Assembly: GCA_947378785.1 (NCBI GenBank)
Contig: CANCLK010000015.1
Span: 1 to 51,918 of the forward strand
DNA: 51,918 nt
Origin: Comamonadaceae bacterium
Lineage (GTDB): Bacteria; Pseudomonadota; Gammaproteobacteria; Burkholderiales; Burkholderiaceae_C
Direction of reading: 5' to 3'
Shown: positions 40,898 to 49,575 of the stretch, in pieces
How the letters are laid out: each line of letters opens with the position of its first letter
Position numbering within the stretch: the first letter of the stretch is position 1
The notes under the pieces: generated by a model
Databases searched by the model: none
Seen by the model: only the letters and a program-made list of their open reading frames with translations
Told to the model about the DNA's origin: nothing
Program-made: the position numbers and the translations under genes

Positions 40898-41131
40898 ATG
40901 AACGAAGCTCTCTGCCTGCAGTACGTGAAGACGACTGCTGGACTGCTCCAGTTGCCGCTGTGCGACGCGCAAGCGACCCGCGTGGCGTTGCACTTACAGC
41001 GCACCGCTGCGATGGCGCGGCTGTTGGACAGCGCTGGATTGACCGCGCATGACGAGCTGGTTGAGATCTACTGCCCCGCGCCTTTTCCGGCTGTCGATCC
41101 GACGTTGGACTCAGCAGGCCCAAGCCGATGA
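40898..41131 (+). CDS. atzG: AtzG, small subunit of the AtzE amidase
   Basis: A 77-aa GatC-like protein. In Pseudomonas ADP, AtzG (about 68 aa) forms an obligate complex with AtzE. Here the helical core (YVKTTAGLLQLPLCDAQATRVALHLQRTAAMARLLD) and the short Pro-rich tail (PAPFPAVDP) match a GatC/AtzG pattern, and it overlaps atzE by 4 bases. The gene is easily missed by annotation owing to its size; the operon makes it credible. It would stabilise AtzE and complete its active site. Confidence 0.85.
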   Translation: MNEALCLQYVKTTAGLLQLPLCDAQATRVALHLQRTAAMARLLDSAGLTAHDELVEIYCPAPFPAVDPTLDSAGPSR

Positions 41132-42564
41132 GTGCAGTCATGAACCCGTACCACGACGCAGCACACATGGCCGAGGCCGTACGTCAAGGGGAGGTCAGTG
41201 CGCGTGAGCTGGTAACGGCGAGTTTGGCGCGTATTGAGGCGACCGATGCAAGCGTTAACGCCTTCACCTGCCAGACGCAGGCACGCGCTTTCGCAGAAGC
41301 AGATGCGGTGGACGCGCGCCGCAGTGCTTTGGTGAAGCAAGGACATGGGCAAGCGCAATTACGGGACGCATTGGGCCCCTTGGCCGGCGTTCCGTACGCG
41401 GTCAAAAATTTGTACGACATCGCGGGTGAGGTCACGGTCGCGGGCTCGATCATCAACCGCAGTCACCCACCGGCCAAGGCCGATGCGTTTTTGGTGAAGC
41501 AGCTGAAAACCGCCGGTGCGGTGCTGGTCGGCGCGCTCAACATGGACGAGTACGCCTACGGTTTCACGACTGAAAACACCCATTACGGCCCGTGCCACAA
41601 CCCGCATGATCTGACGCGCCTCAGCGGCGGTTCATCCGGCGGTTCGGGTGCGGCGGTGGCGGCTGGCCAAGTGCCTGTGAGCTTGGGTTCGGACACCAAT
41701 GGATCCATCCGCGTGCCGTCATCGTTGTGCGGCGTCTGGGGCTTGAAGCCGACGTTTGGCCGGCTCTCAAGGCGCGGCACTTACCCCTTTGTGCACAGCA
41801 TTGACCACTTGGGCCCGATAGCCAACAGCGTGGCCGGGCTGGCGCTGGCCTATGACGCGCTGCAAGGCCCTGATTCCCTCGACCCGGGTTGTCACGCACA
41901 GCGCGTGCAGCCGGTGGCCGCTATGCCTGCTGGCGTGAAGGGCTTGCGACTCGGCGTGCTCAACGGCTACTTTGACGACCACGCCAGCGCTGCGGCGCGT
42001 GAGGTGGTGGCGCTGGCCGCTAGCACCTTGGGCACCACAGCCAACGTGCACTGGCCGGACGCCGGTCTGGCGCGTGCGGCGGCTTTCATCATCACAGCCA
42101 GCGAAGGCGGCAGCCTGCACCTGGACGATTTGCGCACGCAGCTGGCGGCCTTCGAGCCGCTGTCGGTGGACCGTTTTGTGGCCGGTGCTTTGCAGCCGGC
42201 CGACTGGTACTTGCGGGCGCAGCGGTTTCGGCGCATCTACCGCGATCGCATCCATGCGCTGTTTGCGGATTGGGATGTGCTCATCACGGCGGCTACGCCG
42301 GTCAGTGCGCCGCTCATCGGCACCGAATGGCTGGACATCAATGGCACGCAGCAACCTTGCCGTGCGGCCATGGGTTTGCTGACGCAGCCGATCTCATTTG
42401 CCGGCTGCCCGGTGGTGACTGCGCCGATGTGGCCGACCAACACAGGCGGCATGCCCTTGGGCCTGCAGATCATTGCGGCACCATGGCGGGAAGACTTAGC
42501 GTTTGCTGTGGCGCGGCAACTCAGCGATGCAGGCGTTGCACATGTCAAACTCGCAGCGTGCTGA
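41128..42564 (+). CDS. atzE: 1-carboxybiuret hydrolase subunit, amidase-signature family
   Basis: A 478-aa amidase. The Ser-cisSer-Lys residues are in [22 protein letters not shown] and [13 protein letters not shown]. It resembles AtzE, which with AtzG deaminates 1-carboxybiuret to 1,3-dicarboxyurea in the cyanuric acid pathway. AtzE is homologous to GatA, but neighbouring atzG, atzH and atzF show the catabolic role. Start ATG 41128 (overlap with atzG) with a second Met four residues later. Residues around the nucleophile are all intact. Confidence 0.92.
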   Translation: MSAVMNPYHDAAHMAEAVRQGEVSARELVTASLARIEATDASVNAFTCQTQARAFAEADAVDARRSALVKQGHGQAQLRDALGPLAGVPYAVKNLYDIAGEVTVAGSIINRSHPPAKADAFLVKQLKTAGAVLVGALNMDEYAYGFTTENTHYGPCHNPHDLTRLSGGSSGGSGAAVAAGQVPVSLGSDTNGSIRVPSSLCGVWGLKPTFGRLSRRGTYPFVHSIDHLGPIANSVAGLALAYDALQGPDSLDPGCHAQRVQPVAAMPAGVKGLRLGVLNGYFDDHASAAAREVVALAASTLGTTANVHWPDAGLARAAAFIITASEGGSLHLDDLRTQLAAFEPLSVDRFVAGALQPADWYLRAQRFRRIYRDRIHALFADWDVLITAATPVSAPLIGTEWLDINGTQQPCRAAMGLLTQPISFAGCPVVTAPMWPTNTGGMPLGLQIIAAPWREDLAFAVARQLSDAGVAHVKLAAC

Positions 42565-42605
42565 ACCATCACCACGACTATTTTCACTTTGCACTTCACC
42601 ATCCT

Positions 42606-42992
42606 ATGACCGCTATCAATCTACCCAACGTTCTCGCTGAAGTCAGCGCTCAATTTGCACGCTACGAACAAGCCTTGGTGACCAACGATGTCGCCGTGCT
42701 GGACGAACTTTTTTGGGACAGCCCGCACACGCTGCGTTACGGTGCCACCGAAAACCTTTATGGTGCCGATGAGATCAAGGCCTTTCGGGCGGCTCGGCCA
42801 TCGCAGGGGCTGGAGCGTGTGCTGCTGAAAACCGTCATCACCACGTTTGGCCAAGACATGGCCACCGCCAACGTTGAATTTCAGCGTGTTGGCAATCCCC
42901 GCAGCGGACGTCAAAGCCAGACTTGGCTGCGCACGCCCGATGGTTGGCGTGTGGTGTCCGCTCATGTGAGTTTGCTCACTTCGCCCGCGTGA
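42606..42992 (+). CDS. atzH: AtzH (DUF3225, SnoaL-like), 1,3-dicarboxyurea deamidase
   Basis: A 128-aa NTF2/SnoaL-fold protein of the DUF3225 family. AtzH acts between AtzEG and AtzF, forming allophanate from 1,3-dicarboxyurea. The family is recognisable from [48 protein letters not shown] and the [23 protein letters not shown] end. The frame extends upstream into atzE, but ATG 42606, 41 bases after the atzE stop, is the family start. No Shine-Dalgarno is visible. GTGA overlap with the gntR gene follows. The published role is recent, so the name rests on family and operon. Confidence 0.86.
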   Translation: MTAINLPNVLAEVSAQFARYEQALVTNDVAVLDELFWDSPHTLRYGATENLYGADEIKAFRAARPSQGLERVLLKTVITTFGQDMATANVEFQRVGNPRSGRQSQTWLRTPDGWRVVSAHVSLLTSPA

Positions 42993-43711
42993 ATCGAGCG
43001 GTCATCACATTGGTGGCCCATCGTTCTCGCGCCGACGACGTTTACACGCAGCTCAAACGCGACATCGCCGAGTTCCGCTTGGTGCCCGGCGACCGCTTCA
43101 CAGAAACTGAAATCAGCAGTCGTCTAGGCGTCTCGCGGACGCCGGTGCGGCAGGCGCTGTTCAAGTTGCAGCAAGAAGGTTTTGTCGAGGTGCTGTTTCG
43201 CAGTGGCTGGCGCGTCTTACCGTTCGACTTCGACCAGTTTGAAGAACTTTACGATTTGCGCATGGTGCTCGAAACCACCGCCGCGCACCGCCTGTGTGAG
43301 GGCGCGCTCAAGGTTGATGCCGCGCAGCTGGACGCGCTCGTCGCCATCTGGCTGGTCAGCCCCGAACAACGCAGCACCGACATGCGGGAAGTCGCGGCTT
43401 GGGACGAGGCCTTTCATTGCGCCTTGGTGACCGCCGCCGGCAACGCCGAAATGGCGCGTGTGCACCGCGAGGTGACCGAGCGCATCCGCGTGATTCGCCG
43501 GTTGGATTTCACGCAGCCTTTGCGCATCACCGCGACCTACGAAGAGCACGGTGAAATCTTGTCCGCCATCCAGCAAAAGCGCGGCGACCAAGCGGCCTTG
43601 CTACTGCGCGCGCACATTCAAGGCAGTCAGGCCGAAGTCCGCAAGATCACCTTGCACCAAGTGCATCTGGCGCGGCAGCTGGGTGCTCAACCCGCAGCCA
43701 GCAGCGGTTGA
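42989..43711 (+). CDS. GntR-family regulator, FCD subfamily
   Basis: About 240 aa. The helix-turn-helix segment (about 15-75) has [54 protein letters not shown], and the FCD ligand domain follows with [37 protein letters not shown] and [12 protein letters not shown]. The most likely start is GTG 42989, which overlaps the atzH stop; the upstream in-frame extension lies inside atzH. As last gene of the atz operon it probably represses at the CTTGTATACAAG palindrome in the atzF promoter. A carboxylated urea, allophanate or the imported ureide could be the ligand. Confidence 0.9.
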   Translation: MNRAVITLVAHRSRADDVYTQLKRDIAEFRLVPGDRFTETEISSRLGVSRTPVRQALFKLQQEGFVEVLFRSGWRVLPFDFDQFEELYDLRMVLETTAAHRLCEGALKVDAAQLDALVAIWLVSPEQRSTDMREVAAWDEAFHCALVTAAGNAEMARVHREVTERIRVIRRLDFTQPLRITATYEEHGEILSAIQQKRGDQAALLLRAHIQGSQAEVRKITLHQVHLARQLGAQPAASSG

Positions 43712-43732
43712 CTTTTAGCAATCAAAGAATCT

Positions 43733-43858
43733 CCGTCCCTGCGAGTGATGTATGTTCGTCACTGCGCGCGAAGCCTCTCCGTCACTGCGAGCGAAGCGCG
43801 GCAGTCCAGGGCCCCGAACTCGCAGCCATGGATTGCCGCACTAGGCTCGCAAAGACAA
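43733..43858. repeat. Dispersed palindromic repeat, copy 4
   Basis: GTCACTGCGAGCGAAGCGCGGCAGTCCAGG (about 43781-43810), preceded by two partial units (GTCCCTGCGAGTG and GTCACTGCGCGCGAAG), then CGCAGCCATGGATTGCCGC and GGCTCGCAAAGACAA. It lies directly 3' of the gntR gene and upstream of the sulfate operon, as with other copies at gene ends. Confidence 0.8.
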
Positions 43859-43888
43859 TATGGACGCACCCACCAACCCATGTTTTAG

Positions 43889-43911
43889 TTATAAGAAACT
43901 GACAATATAGT
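43889..43911 (+). promoter_or_regulatory. Candidate promoter of the sulfate transporter operon
   Basis: TATAGT (43906-43911) is a good -10 box; 17-18 bases upstream only TTTTAG is found, a weak -35, as is usual for CysB-activated promoters. TTATAAGAAACTGACAA just before it may overlap a CysB site. The leader of about 70 bases runs to the ATG at 43986. The assignment is tentative. Confidence 0.35.
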
Positions 43912-43985
43912 ATTTCCAGTTTTAAGGCGTGGCATCCAGAATCCAATCCCTCAGCTGTCAAAGCGAAACAAAAAGGGAAAAGATC

Positions 43986-45011
43986 ATGTCATCACGCCGC
44001 AGAGTCATTGGCATTTTTACCGCCGCCGCACTGGCAACCGTCGCCGGGGTCAGCCAAGCGCAACCCGCCGCGGGCCTCGCCTCCATCACCTTGCTCAACG
44101 TGTCTTACGACCCGACGCGCGAGTTGTATGTCGAGTTCAACGCCGCCTTCATCAAGTACTGGAAAGCCAAGACCGGACAGACCGTCACCATCAAGCAGTC
44201 GCATGGCGGTTCAGGCAAACAAGCCCGCTCCATCATTGACGGCTTGGATGCCGACGTGGCCACGCTGGCTTTGGCCGGTGACACCGATGCGCTGCACACC
44301 AACGGCAACTGGATTCCGAAAGACTGGCAAAAACGCCTGCCGCTGAACTCGTCGCCCTACACCTCGACCATCGTGCTGGTCACGCGTGCCGGCAACCCTA
44401 AAAACATCAAGGACTGGGACGACTTGATTCGCCCGGACGTGAAGGTCATCACGCCCAATCCGAAAACTTCGGGTGGTGCACGCTGGAACTACCTCGCGGC
44501 GTGGGAGTTTGCCAAACGCAAATACGGCAGCGAAGCCAAGGCCAAAGAATTCGTCGGCAAGCTTTACGCTAACGTGCCCGTGCTGGACAGTGGCGCACGC
44601 GGTTCGTCCATCACCTTTGCCCAGCGCGCCCAAGGCGACGTTTTCATCTCTTGGGAAAACGAAGCCTACCTGTTGGAAAAAGAGTTCGGCAACACGGTTG
44701 ATTTCATCTACCCGTCACTGAGCATCTTGGCCGAACCCGCGGTGACGGTGGTCGATAAAAACGTCGACAAAAAAGGCACCCGCGTGGTGGCTCAGGCCTA
44801 CCTGGAGTATCTCTACAGCGAAGAAGGTCAAGACATCGCCGGCAAGAACTTTTACCGCCCGACCTCCGCCAAAGCACAAGCCAAGTACGCCAAGCAGTTG
44901 CCCAAGTTGAACTTGTTCAAGCTGCAAGATGCCTTTGGCGGCTGGGAGAAAGCGCACAAGGATCACTTTGCCGACGGCGCTAGCTTTGACCAGATTTATC
45001 TGAAGAAGTAA
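43986..45011 (+). CDS. Sulfate ABC transporter substrate-binding protein
   Basis: A 341-aa Sbp/CysP-family receptor. A signal peptide ([24 protein letters not shown]) is followed by the conserved start [17 protein letters not shown] and a sulfate-binding pattern with [50 protein letters not shown] and [15 protein letters not shown] 43986 has AAAAGGGAAAAG upstream; the in-frame GTG at 43929 is unlikely. An AAGCTTTTAAAAGCTT palindrome covers its stop codon. It binds sulfate or thiosulfate in the periplasm for CysTWA. Confidence 0.95.
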   Translation: MSSRRRVIGIFTAAALATVAGVSQAQPAAGLASITLLNVSYDPTRELYVEFNAAFIKYWKAKTGQTVTIKQSHGGSGKQARSIIDGLDADVATLALAGDTDALHTNGNWIPKDWQKRLPLNSSPYTSTIVLVTRAGNPKNIKDWDDLIRPDVKVITPNPKTSGGARWNYLAAWEFAKRKYGSEAKAKEFVGKLYANVPVLDSGARGSSITFAQRAQGDVFISWENEAYLLEKEFGNTVDFIYPSLSILAEPAVTVVDKNVDKKGTRVVAQAYLEYLYSEEGQDIAGKNFYRPTSAKAQAKYAKQLPKLNLFKLQDAFGGWEKAHKDHFADGASFDQIYLKK

Positions 45012-45025
45012 GCTTTTAAAAGCTT
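45010..45025 (+). repeat. Perfect 16-bp palindrome at the sbp stop codon
   Basis: AAGCTTTTAAAAGCTT, a 6-bp stem with a TTAA loop, overlaps the TAA of the sulfate-binding protein gene and ends 9 bases before the alpha/beta-hydrolase ATG. Hairpins at this place often protect the binding-protein part of an operon mRNA; no T-run, so not an evident terminator. Confidence 0.5.
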
Positions 45026-45034
45026 CACCCCCCG

Positions 45035-45634
45035 ATGTTTGATTCAAAACTTGCGTCTTTGACGAGACCTGCGGCATCCTTGGCCGGCGCCAACCCCTGC
45101 TTGGTCATCGTGCCCGGCTGGAAAGGTTCTGGGCCCGGTCACTGGCAAAGCCTCTGGGCTGAGCGTTTGCCGGGTGCCGTGCGGGTTGAGCAGGCCGACT
45201 GGTTGTTTCCCTCGCGCGCGGCTTGGGTTGGCGCCCTGACAGACCTGATCCTTGCGCAGCCTGGTCCAGTGGTGTTGGCGGCGCACAGCTTGGGGTGCAT
45301 CACGGTGGCGCACCTGCCGGCTAAAGCGGCGGCCCGAGTTCAAGGCGCTTTATTGGTGGGCCCGGCTGATCCGGAGCGCCGCGGCGCGCTGACCGACTTT
45401 GCACCCGTCCCTTTTCAGAAGCTGCCATATCGCAGCATATTGGTGGCCAGCAGCAACGACCCTTACTGTCCGGTGCGTCTGGCCGGTGCCTACGCACGGG
45501 CCTGGGGCAGCGAGTTTGTGCGAGTCCCGGATGCTGGGCATATCAATGCCGAGTCGGGCCACGGTGACTGGCCGCTGGGTCTGGTACTTCTTCAGTCACT
45601 GACCTTTGTCAGCGTACCAGCGTGCGCTGTTTGA
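45035..45634 (+). CDS. Alpha/beta hydrolase (RBBP9/YdeN family)
   Basis: A 199-aa serine hydrolase. It has the YdeN/RBBP9 pattern: PGWKGSGPGHWQSLWAERLPGA, nucleophile Ser in LAAHSLGCI, Asp in the SSNDPYCP block and His in DAGHINAESGHGDWPLG. It has no signal peptide. It lies between the sulfate-binding protein gene (23 bases before) and cysT (18 after), an unusual place because sulfate operons normally go straight on to the permease. Function unknown; a sulfate ester or thioester substrate would be speculative. Confidence 0.9.
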   Translation: MFDSKLASLTRPAASLAGANPCLVIVPGWKGSGPGHWQSLWAERLPGAVRVEQADWLFPSRAAWVGALTDLILAQPGPVVLAAHSLGCITVAHLPAKAAARVQGALLVGPADPERRGALTDFAPVPFQKLPYRSILVASSNDPYCPVRLAGAYARAWGSEFVRVPDAGHINAESGHGDWPLGLVLLQSLTFVSVPACAV

Positions 45635-45652
45635 TTTTAGAAATAACGTGAA

Positions 45653-46540
45653 GTGAGTTTGCCCAACGTGTCTGCTTCCACTCTTCCTGTGCCATCGCTG
45701 CCGGTGGCTCGCACCAAGCGTCGGGTGCTGCCCGGCTTCAACATCACCCTCGGCTTCACAATTTTTTACCTGAGTTTGATTGTCTTGATTCCCTTGTCGG
45801 CCTTGGTCTTCAAGACTTTCATGCTGACGTGGTCAGAGTTCTGGGACGCCGTCACGGGCGCGCGCGTGATGGCCTCCTATCGGCTGACCTTTGGGGCGTC
45901 GTTCCTCGCGGCGCTGGTCAACGTTGTGTTTGGTTTGTTGGTGGCCTGGGTGTTGGTGCGCTACAGTTTCCCGGGCAAAAAGATCATCGATGCCTTGGTA
46001 GATTTGCCCTTCGCATTGCCCACCGCCGTCGCCGGTATCTCGCTGACGGCGCTGCTGGCTGGTAACGGCTGGATCGGTCAGTTCATGGAGCCGCTGGGGA
46101 TTCAGCTGGCCTTCAATCGCAATGGCATTGTCATCGCGCTGATTTTCATTGGCCTGCCCTTTGTCGTTCGAACCGTGCAACCGGTGCTGGAAGACATGGA
46201 GAAGGAACTGGAAGAGGCCGCCAGCTGTCTGGGTGCGACGCGTTGGCAAACGTTTTCAAGGGTGATTTTTCCGACCATCGCACCTGCCTTGTTGACTGGT
46301 TTTGCCATGGCCTTCGCGCGTGCCGTGGGTGAGTACGGCTCGGTGATTTTCATTGCCGGCAACATGCCGATGATTTCAGAAATCACGCCGCTGATCATCA
46401 TCAGCAAGCTCGAGCAATATGACTACGCCGGGGCGACGGCCGTGGCCTGCGTGATGCTTGTGATTTCATTCATGTTGCTGTTGCTCATCAATGGCTTGCA
46501 AGGCTGGCAGCGCCGCCGTTCCGGAGGGAGTACGTCATGA
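45653..46540 (+). CDS. cysT: Sulfate ABC transporter permease CysT
   Basis: A 295-aa inner-membrane permease with about six transmembrane segments. The CysT/CysU pattern is visible in [20 protein letters not shown] and the coupling loop [52 protein letters not shown]. It begins with GTG (45653), with little Shine-Dalgarno support, 18 bases after the alpha/beta hydrolase gene, and its stop overlaps the cysW start. It pairs with CysW to form the channel. Confidence 0.95.
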   Translation: MSLPNVSASTLPVPSLPVARTKRRVLPGFNITLGFTIFYLSLIVLIPLSALVFKTFMLTWSEFWDAVTGARVMASYRLTFGASFLAALVNVVFGLLVAWVLVRYSFPGKKIIDALVDLPFALPTAVAGISLTALLAGNGWIGQFMEPLGIQLAFNRNGIVIALIFIGLPFVVRTVQPVLEDMEKELEEAASCLGATRWQTFSRVIFPTIAPALLTGFAMAFARAVGEYGSVIFIAGNMPMISEITPLIIISKLEQYDYAGATAVACVMLVISFMLLLLINGLQGWQRRRSGGSTS

Positions 46541-47433
46541 GCACGACCGTTCGCAGTGCCCGCAAGGGCACCACTGAGGCAGCGTGGGTCCGCTATACCT
46601 TGATCGGTGTGGCGCTGGCTTTCATGTTTTTGTTTTTGGTGCTGCCGCTGGCGGCAGTTTTCACCGAAGCCCTGCGCAAAGGGCTGGACGCATACCTGGA
46701 GGCCCTGAAAGACCCAGACGCTTGGTCAGCGATTCGCCTGACCTTGCTGGCCGCAGCGGTGGCCGTTCCGCTGAATCTGATCTTTGGCGTGTCGGCCGCG
46801 TGGGCGATAGCCAAGTATGAGTTTTGGGGCAAGTCATTTTTGACGACGCTGGTGGATCTGCCTTTTTCAGTGTCGCCAGTGGTCGCGGGTCTGATCTATG
46901 TGCTGGTGTTTGGCGCGCAGGGTTGGTTCGGACCGTGGCTGATGGCACACGACATCAAGATTGTGTTTGCGGTGCCGGGCATTATTTTGGCGACGATCTT
47001 TGTGACGGTTCCTTTCATTGCGCGCGAGCTCATTCCATTGATGCAGTCCCAAGGCAACGACGAAGAGCAAGCCGCCATCGTGCTGGGCGCGACGGGTTGG
47101 CAAACCTTTTGGCGCGTGACGCTGCCCAACATCAAGTGGGGTTTGATCTACGGCGTCATTCTGTGCAATGCGCGCGCCATGGGGGAGTTTGGCGCGGTGT
47201 CGGTGGTGTCTGGCCACATTCGAGGACAGACCAACACCATGCCGCTGCATGTCGAGATTTTGTACAACGAATACCAGTCGGTGGCGGCGTTTGCTGTGGC
47301 CTCTTTGCTGGCCTTGCTGGCGCTGGTCACCTTGTTGATCAAGCAGGTGGTGGAGTGGCAGCACGAGCGTGAAATGAAGTCGCTGTCCGATTTATCACCC
47401 GAACCTACTGTTCATTTGAAAGCCGCATCATGA
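46537..47433 (+). CDS. cysW: Sulfate ABC transporter permease CysW
   Basis: A 298-aa inner-membrane permease. CysW features are [27 protein letters not shown], the coupling loop [52 protein letters not shown] and [18 protein letters not shown]. Start and stop both overlap neighbours by 4 bases. It is a partner of CysT in sulfate and thiosulfate uptake. Confidence 0.95.
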   Translation: MSTTVRSARKGTTEAAWVRYTLIGVALAFMFLFLVLPLAAVFTEALRKGLDAYLEALKDPDAWSAIRLTLLAAAVAVPLNLIFGVSAAWAIAKYEFWGKSFLTTLVDLPFSVSPVVAGLIYVLVFGAQGWFGPWLMAHDIKIVFAVPGIILATIFVTVPFIARELIPLMQSQGNDEEQAAIVLGATGWQTFWRVTLPNIKWGLIYGVILCNARAMGEFGAVSVVSGHIRGQTNTMPLHVEILYNEYQSVAAFAVASLLALLALVTLLIKQVVEWQHEREMKSLSDLSPEPTVHLKAAS

Positions 47434-48530
47434 GTATCGAAGTACGCAACGTCAGCCGGCAGTTCGGTGACTTTCAGGCCCTGAGCGAGGTCTCGCTGCA
47501 CATTGGCTCTGGCGAGTTGGTGGCCTTGCTCGGTCCCTCGGGTTGCGGCAAGACCACGCTGCTGCGCATCATTGCCGGTCTTGAAACAGCAGACTCCGGC
47601 AGCATTCTTTTTTTTGGCGCGGACACCACCGAGGTGCATGTGCGCGACCGCCAGGTGGGGTTTGTGTTTCAGCATTACGCGTTGTTTCGCCACATGACGG
47701 TGTTTGAAAATGTAGCCTTTGGTCTGCGCATCAAGCCTCGCGGGGAGCGTCCGAGCGATGCGCAAATCAAACAGAAGGTGCATGACTTGCTGGGTCTGGT
47801 GCAGCTCGATTGGCTGGCCGACCGGTACCCCTCACAACTTTCAGGCGGTCAACGCCAGCGGATTGCCTTGGCGCGTGCACTGGCCGTTGAACCGAAGGTC
47901 TTGTTGCTCGACGAACCGTTTGGCGCACTTGATGCCAAGGTGCGCAAAGAGCTGCGTCGCTGGTTGCGGCGCTTGCATGACGACCTGCATGTCGCCAGCA
48001 TTTTTGTCACGCACGATCAAGAGGAAGCGCTCGAAGTCGCTGACCGCGTGGTGTTGATGAACCGCGGAAAAATCGAGCAAGTCGGCACACCGCAACAGGT
48101 CTGGGACCACCCGGCCAGCCCGTTCGTGTACGGCTTTTTAGGTGACGTTAATTTGTTTCACGGCCGTGCCCATCAAGGTGAAGTGCAGATTGGTCCGGTG
48201 CATGGCGGTATCCGCATCCAGGCACCCGAACACGCCGGCGTGCAAGACAGCAGCGCACTGGCCTATGTGCGACCGCACGACGTGCAAGTGGAACGCTACA
48301 CAGCGGGTGCCAGCGGCATCGTCGCGACTTTAGATCGGGCGATTGTGATTGGCCCGATGGCGCGGCTTGAGTTGCTGCGCACCGAGACCACCGGCAACGT
48401 GGCGGCTGACTTGGTCGAGGCGCAAATGAGTGCCGAGGAATACAAGAGCCTGGGTATTGCTGAGGGCGACAAGCTGGTGTTGACGCCGCGCCACGCCCGC
48501 GTTTTTGTGGACGCAGGGCAGGGCATTTGA
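47430..48530 (+). CDS. cysA: Sulfate/thiosulfate ABC transporter ATP-binding protein CysA
   Basis: A 366-aa ATPase. Walker [10 protein letters not shown] (about 35-43), signature [15 protein letters not shown], Walker [13 protein letters not shown], and the H-loop [19 protein letters not shown]-terminal TOBE-like regulatory domain follows from about 240. It ends the operon; the next gene is convergent with 9 bases between stops, so any terminator must lie in coding sequence or be shared. It drives sulfate import with CysTW. Confidence 0.96.
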   Translation: MSIEVRNVSRQFGDFQALSEVSLHIGSGELVALLGPSGCGKTTLLRIIAGLETADSGSILFFGADTTEVHVRDRQVGFVFQHYALFRHMTVFENVAFGLRIKPRGERPSDAQIKQKVHDLLGLVQLDWLADRYPSQLSGGQRQRIALARALAVEPKVLLLDEPFGALDAKVRKELRRWLRRLHDDLHVASIFVTHDQEEALEVADRVVLMNRGKIEQVGTPQQVWDHPASPFVYGFLGDVNLFHGRAHQGEVQIGPVHGGIRIQAPEHAGVQDSSALAYVRPHDVQVERYTAGASGIVATLDRAIVIGPMARLELLRTETTGNVAADLVEAQMSAEEYKSLGIAEGDKLVLTPRHARVFVDAGQGI

Positions 48531-48539
48531 CGTGTTGGA

Positions 48540-49514
48540 TTACTGCGCGGTGATCTTGCGCTCGCGGATCAGCTTGCCCCAAGTGATGGTTTCAGAGGCC
48601 ATGTAGCGGGCCAGTTCGTCACGCGTGCCGGGCTGGGGTGTGAGGCCGTGCTTGTTCAACGTGGCTACCACGTCAGGCGACTTCAGCACCTTGACCAGTT
48701 CCACATTCCAGCGGTCGAGGATGGGCTGTGGCACCTTGGACGACGCCACAAAGGCATACCAGTTGGTGGCCACGAAGCCGGGATAGCCCGACTCTGCAAT
48801 CGTCGGAATCTTCGGCAATGACGTCAGCCGTTGCGCGCCGGTGCTGGCCAACGGAATCAGTTTGCCGCTTTCAATGTGCGGCTGTGCTGTGGCGTAGGTC
48901 GAGTAATAAGCGGCGACGCGGCCGCCCAGCAGGTCTTGCAGCGCAGGTGCGCCACCTTTGTAGGGAATGTGCACCGTGTCGATGTCTGCCATCAGGTTCA
49001 GCATCTCGCCAGCCAGATGCGAGGCTGAGCCGGCGCCGGTCGACGCAAAGTCCAGCTTGCCCGGGTTCTTCTTGGCGAAAGCGACGAACTCTGCAAAGGT
49101 CTTGATCTTGGTGTCGACGCCGACCACCAGCACGTTCGGAAAGTTCACGCCCATGGTGAGGGGTGCCAGGTCTTTGACCGGGTCGTAAGGCAGCTTCATG
49201 AGGTGTGGCGCAATGGTCAGGGGGCCGACCGAGCCGAACAGAATCAGGCTGCCATCGGTTGGACCATTGGCGGTGTACTGGTGCGCAATGTTGCCGCCGG
49301 CGCCATTTTTGTTTTCGACCAAGACGGGCTGGCCAATGTTCTCGCTCAGCTTTTTCGCAATGACGCGCGCCGCCGTGTCGGTAGCGCCGCCCGCGGCAAA
49401 ACCGACCACCAGGGTGATCGGCTTTTTGATCGGGAAGTCTTGCGCTGAGGCGTTTAAGGCGCTCAGGCCGAGGGCGAGTGTAGCGATGACCGCCGTGATG
49501 TTGCGTTGACGCAT
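48540..49514 (-). CDS. Bug/TctC-family extracytoplasmic solute receptor
   Basis: A 324-aa receptor. Signal peptide with core VIATLALGLSALNASAQ. The motifs are VVGFAAGGATD, VENKNGAGGN (Asn for the usual Pro), HIPYKGGAPA and IPLASTGAQR, with KIPTIAESG. AGGAA lies upstream of the ATG. It is monocistronic, unlike the other Bug genes in the window, between cysA (convergent) and gdhA (same strand). Nothing next to it points to the ligand. Confidence 0.93.
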   Translation of the reverse strand: MRQRNITAVIATLALGLSALNASAQDFPIKKPITLVVGFAAGGATDTAARVIAKKLSENIGQPVLVENKNGAGGNIAHQYTANGPTDGSLILFGSVGPLTIAPHLMKLPYDPVKDLAPLTMGVNFPNVLVVGVDTKIKTFAEFVAFAKKNPGKLDFASTGAGSASHLAGEMLNLMADIDTVHIPYKGGAPALQDLLGGRVAAYYSTYATAQPHIESGKLIPLASTGAQRLTSLPKIPTIAESGYPGFVATNWYAFVASSKVPQPILDRWNVELVKVLKSPDVVATLNKHGLTPQPGTRDELARYMASETITWGKLIRERKITAQ

Positions 49515-49575
49515 GGGGTGATTCCTAGAGGTGAAAATTTGGGGATGCGGGAGTCTATAACAAGGACAGGGCGTG

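Noticed and set aside
4269..43858. The dispersed repeats as a CRISPR array or insertion sequence
   Set aside because: Copies are tens of kilobases or several kilobases apart, not regularly spaced, and lack spacers, transposase and target duplications.
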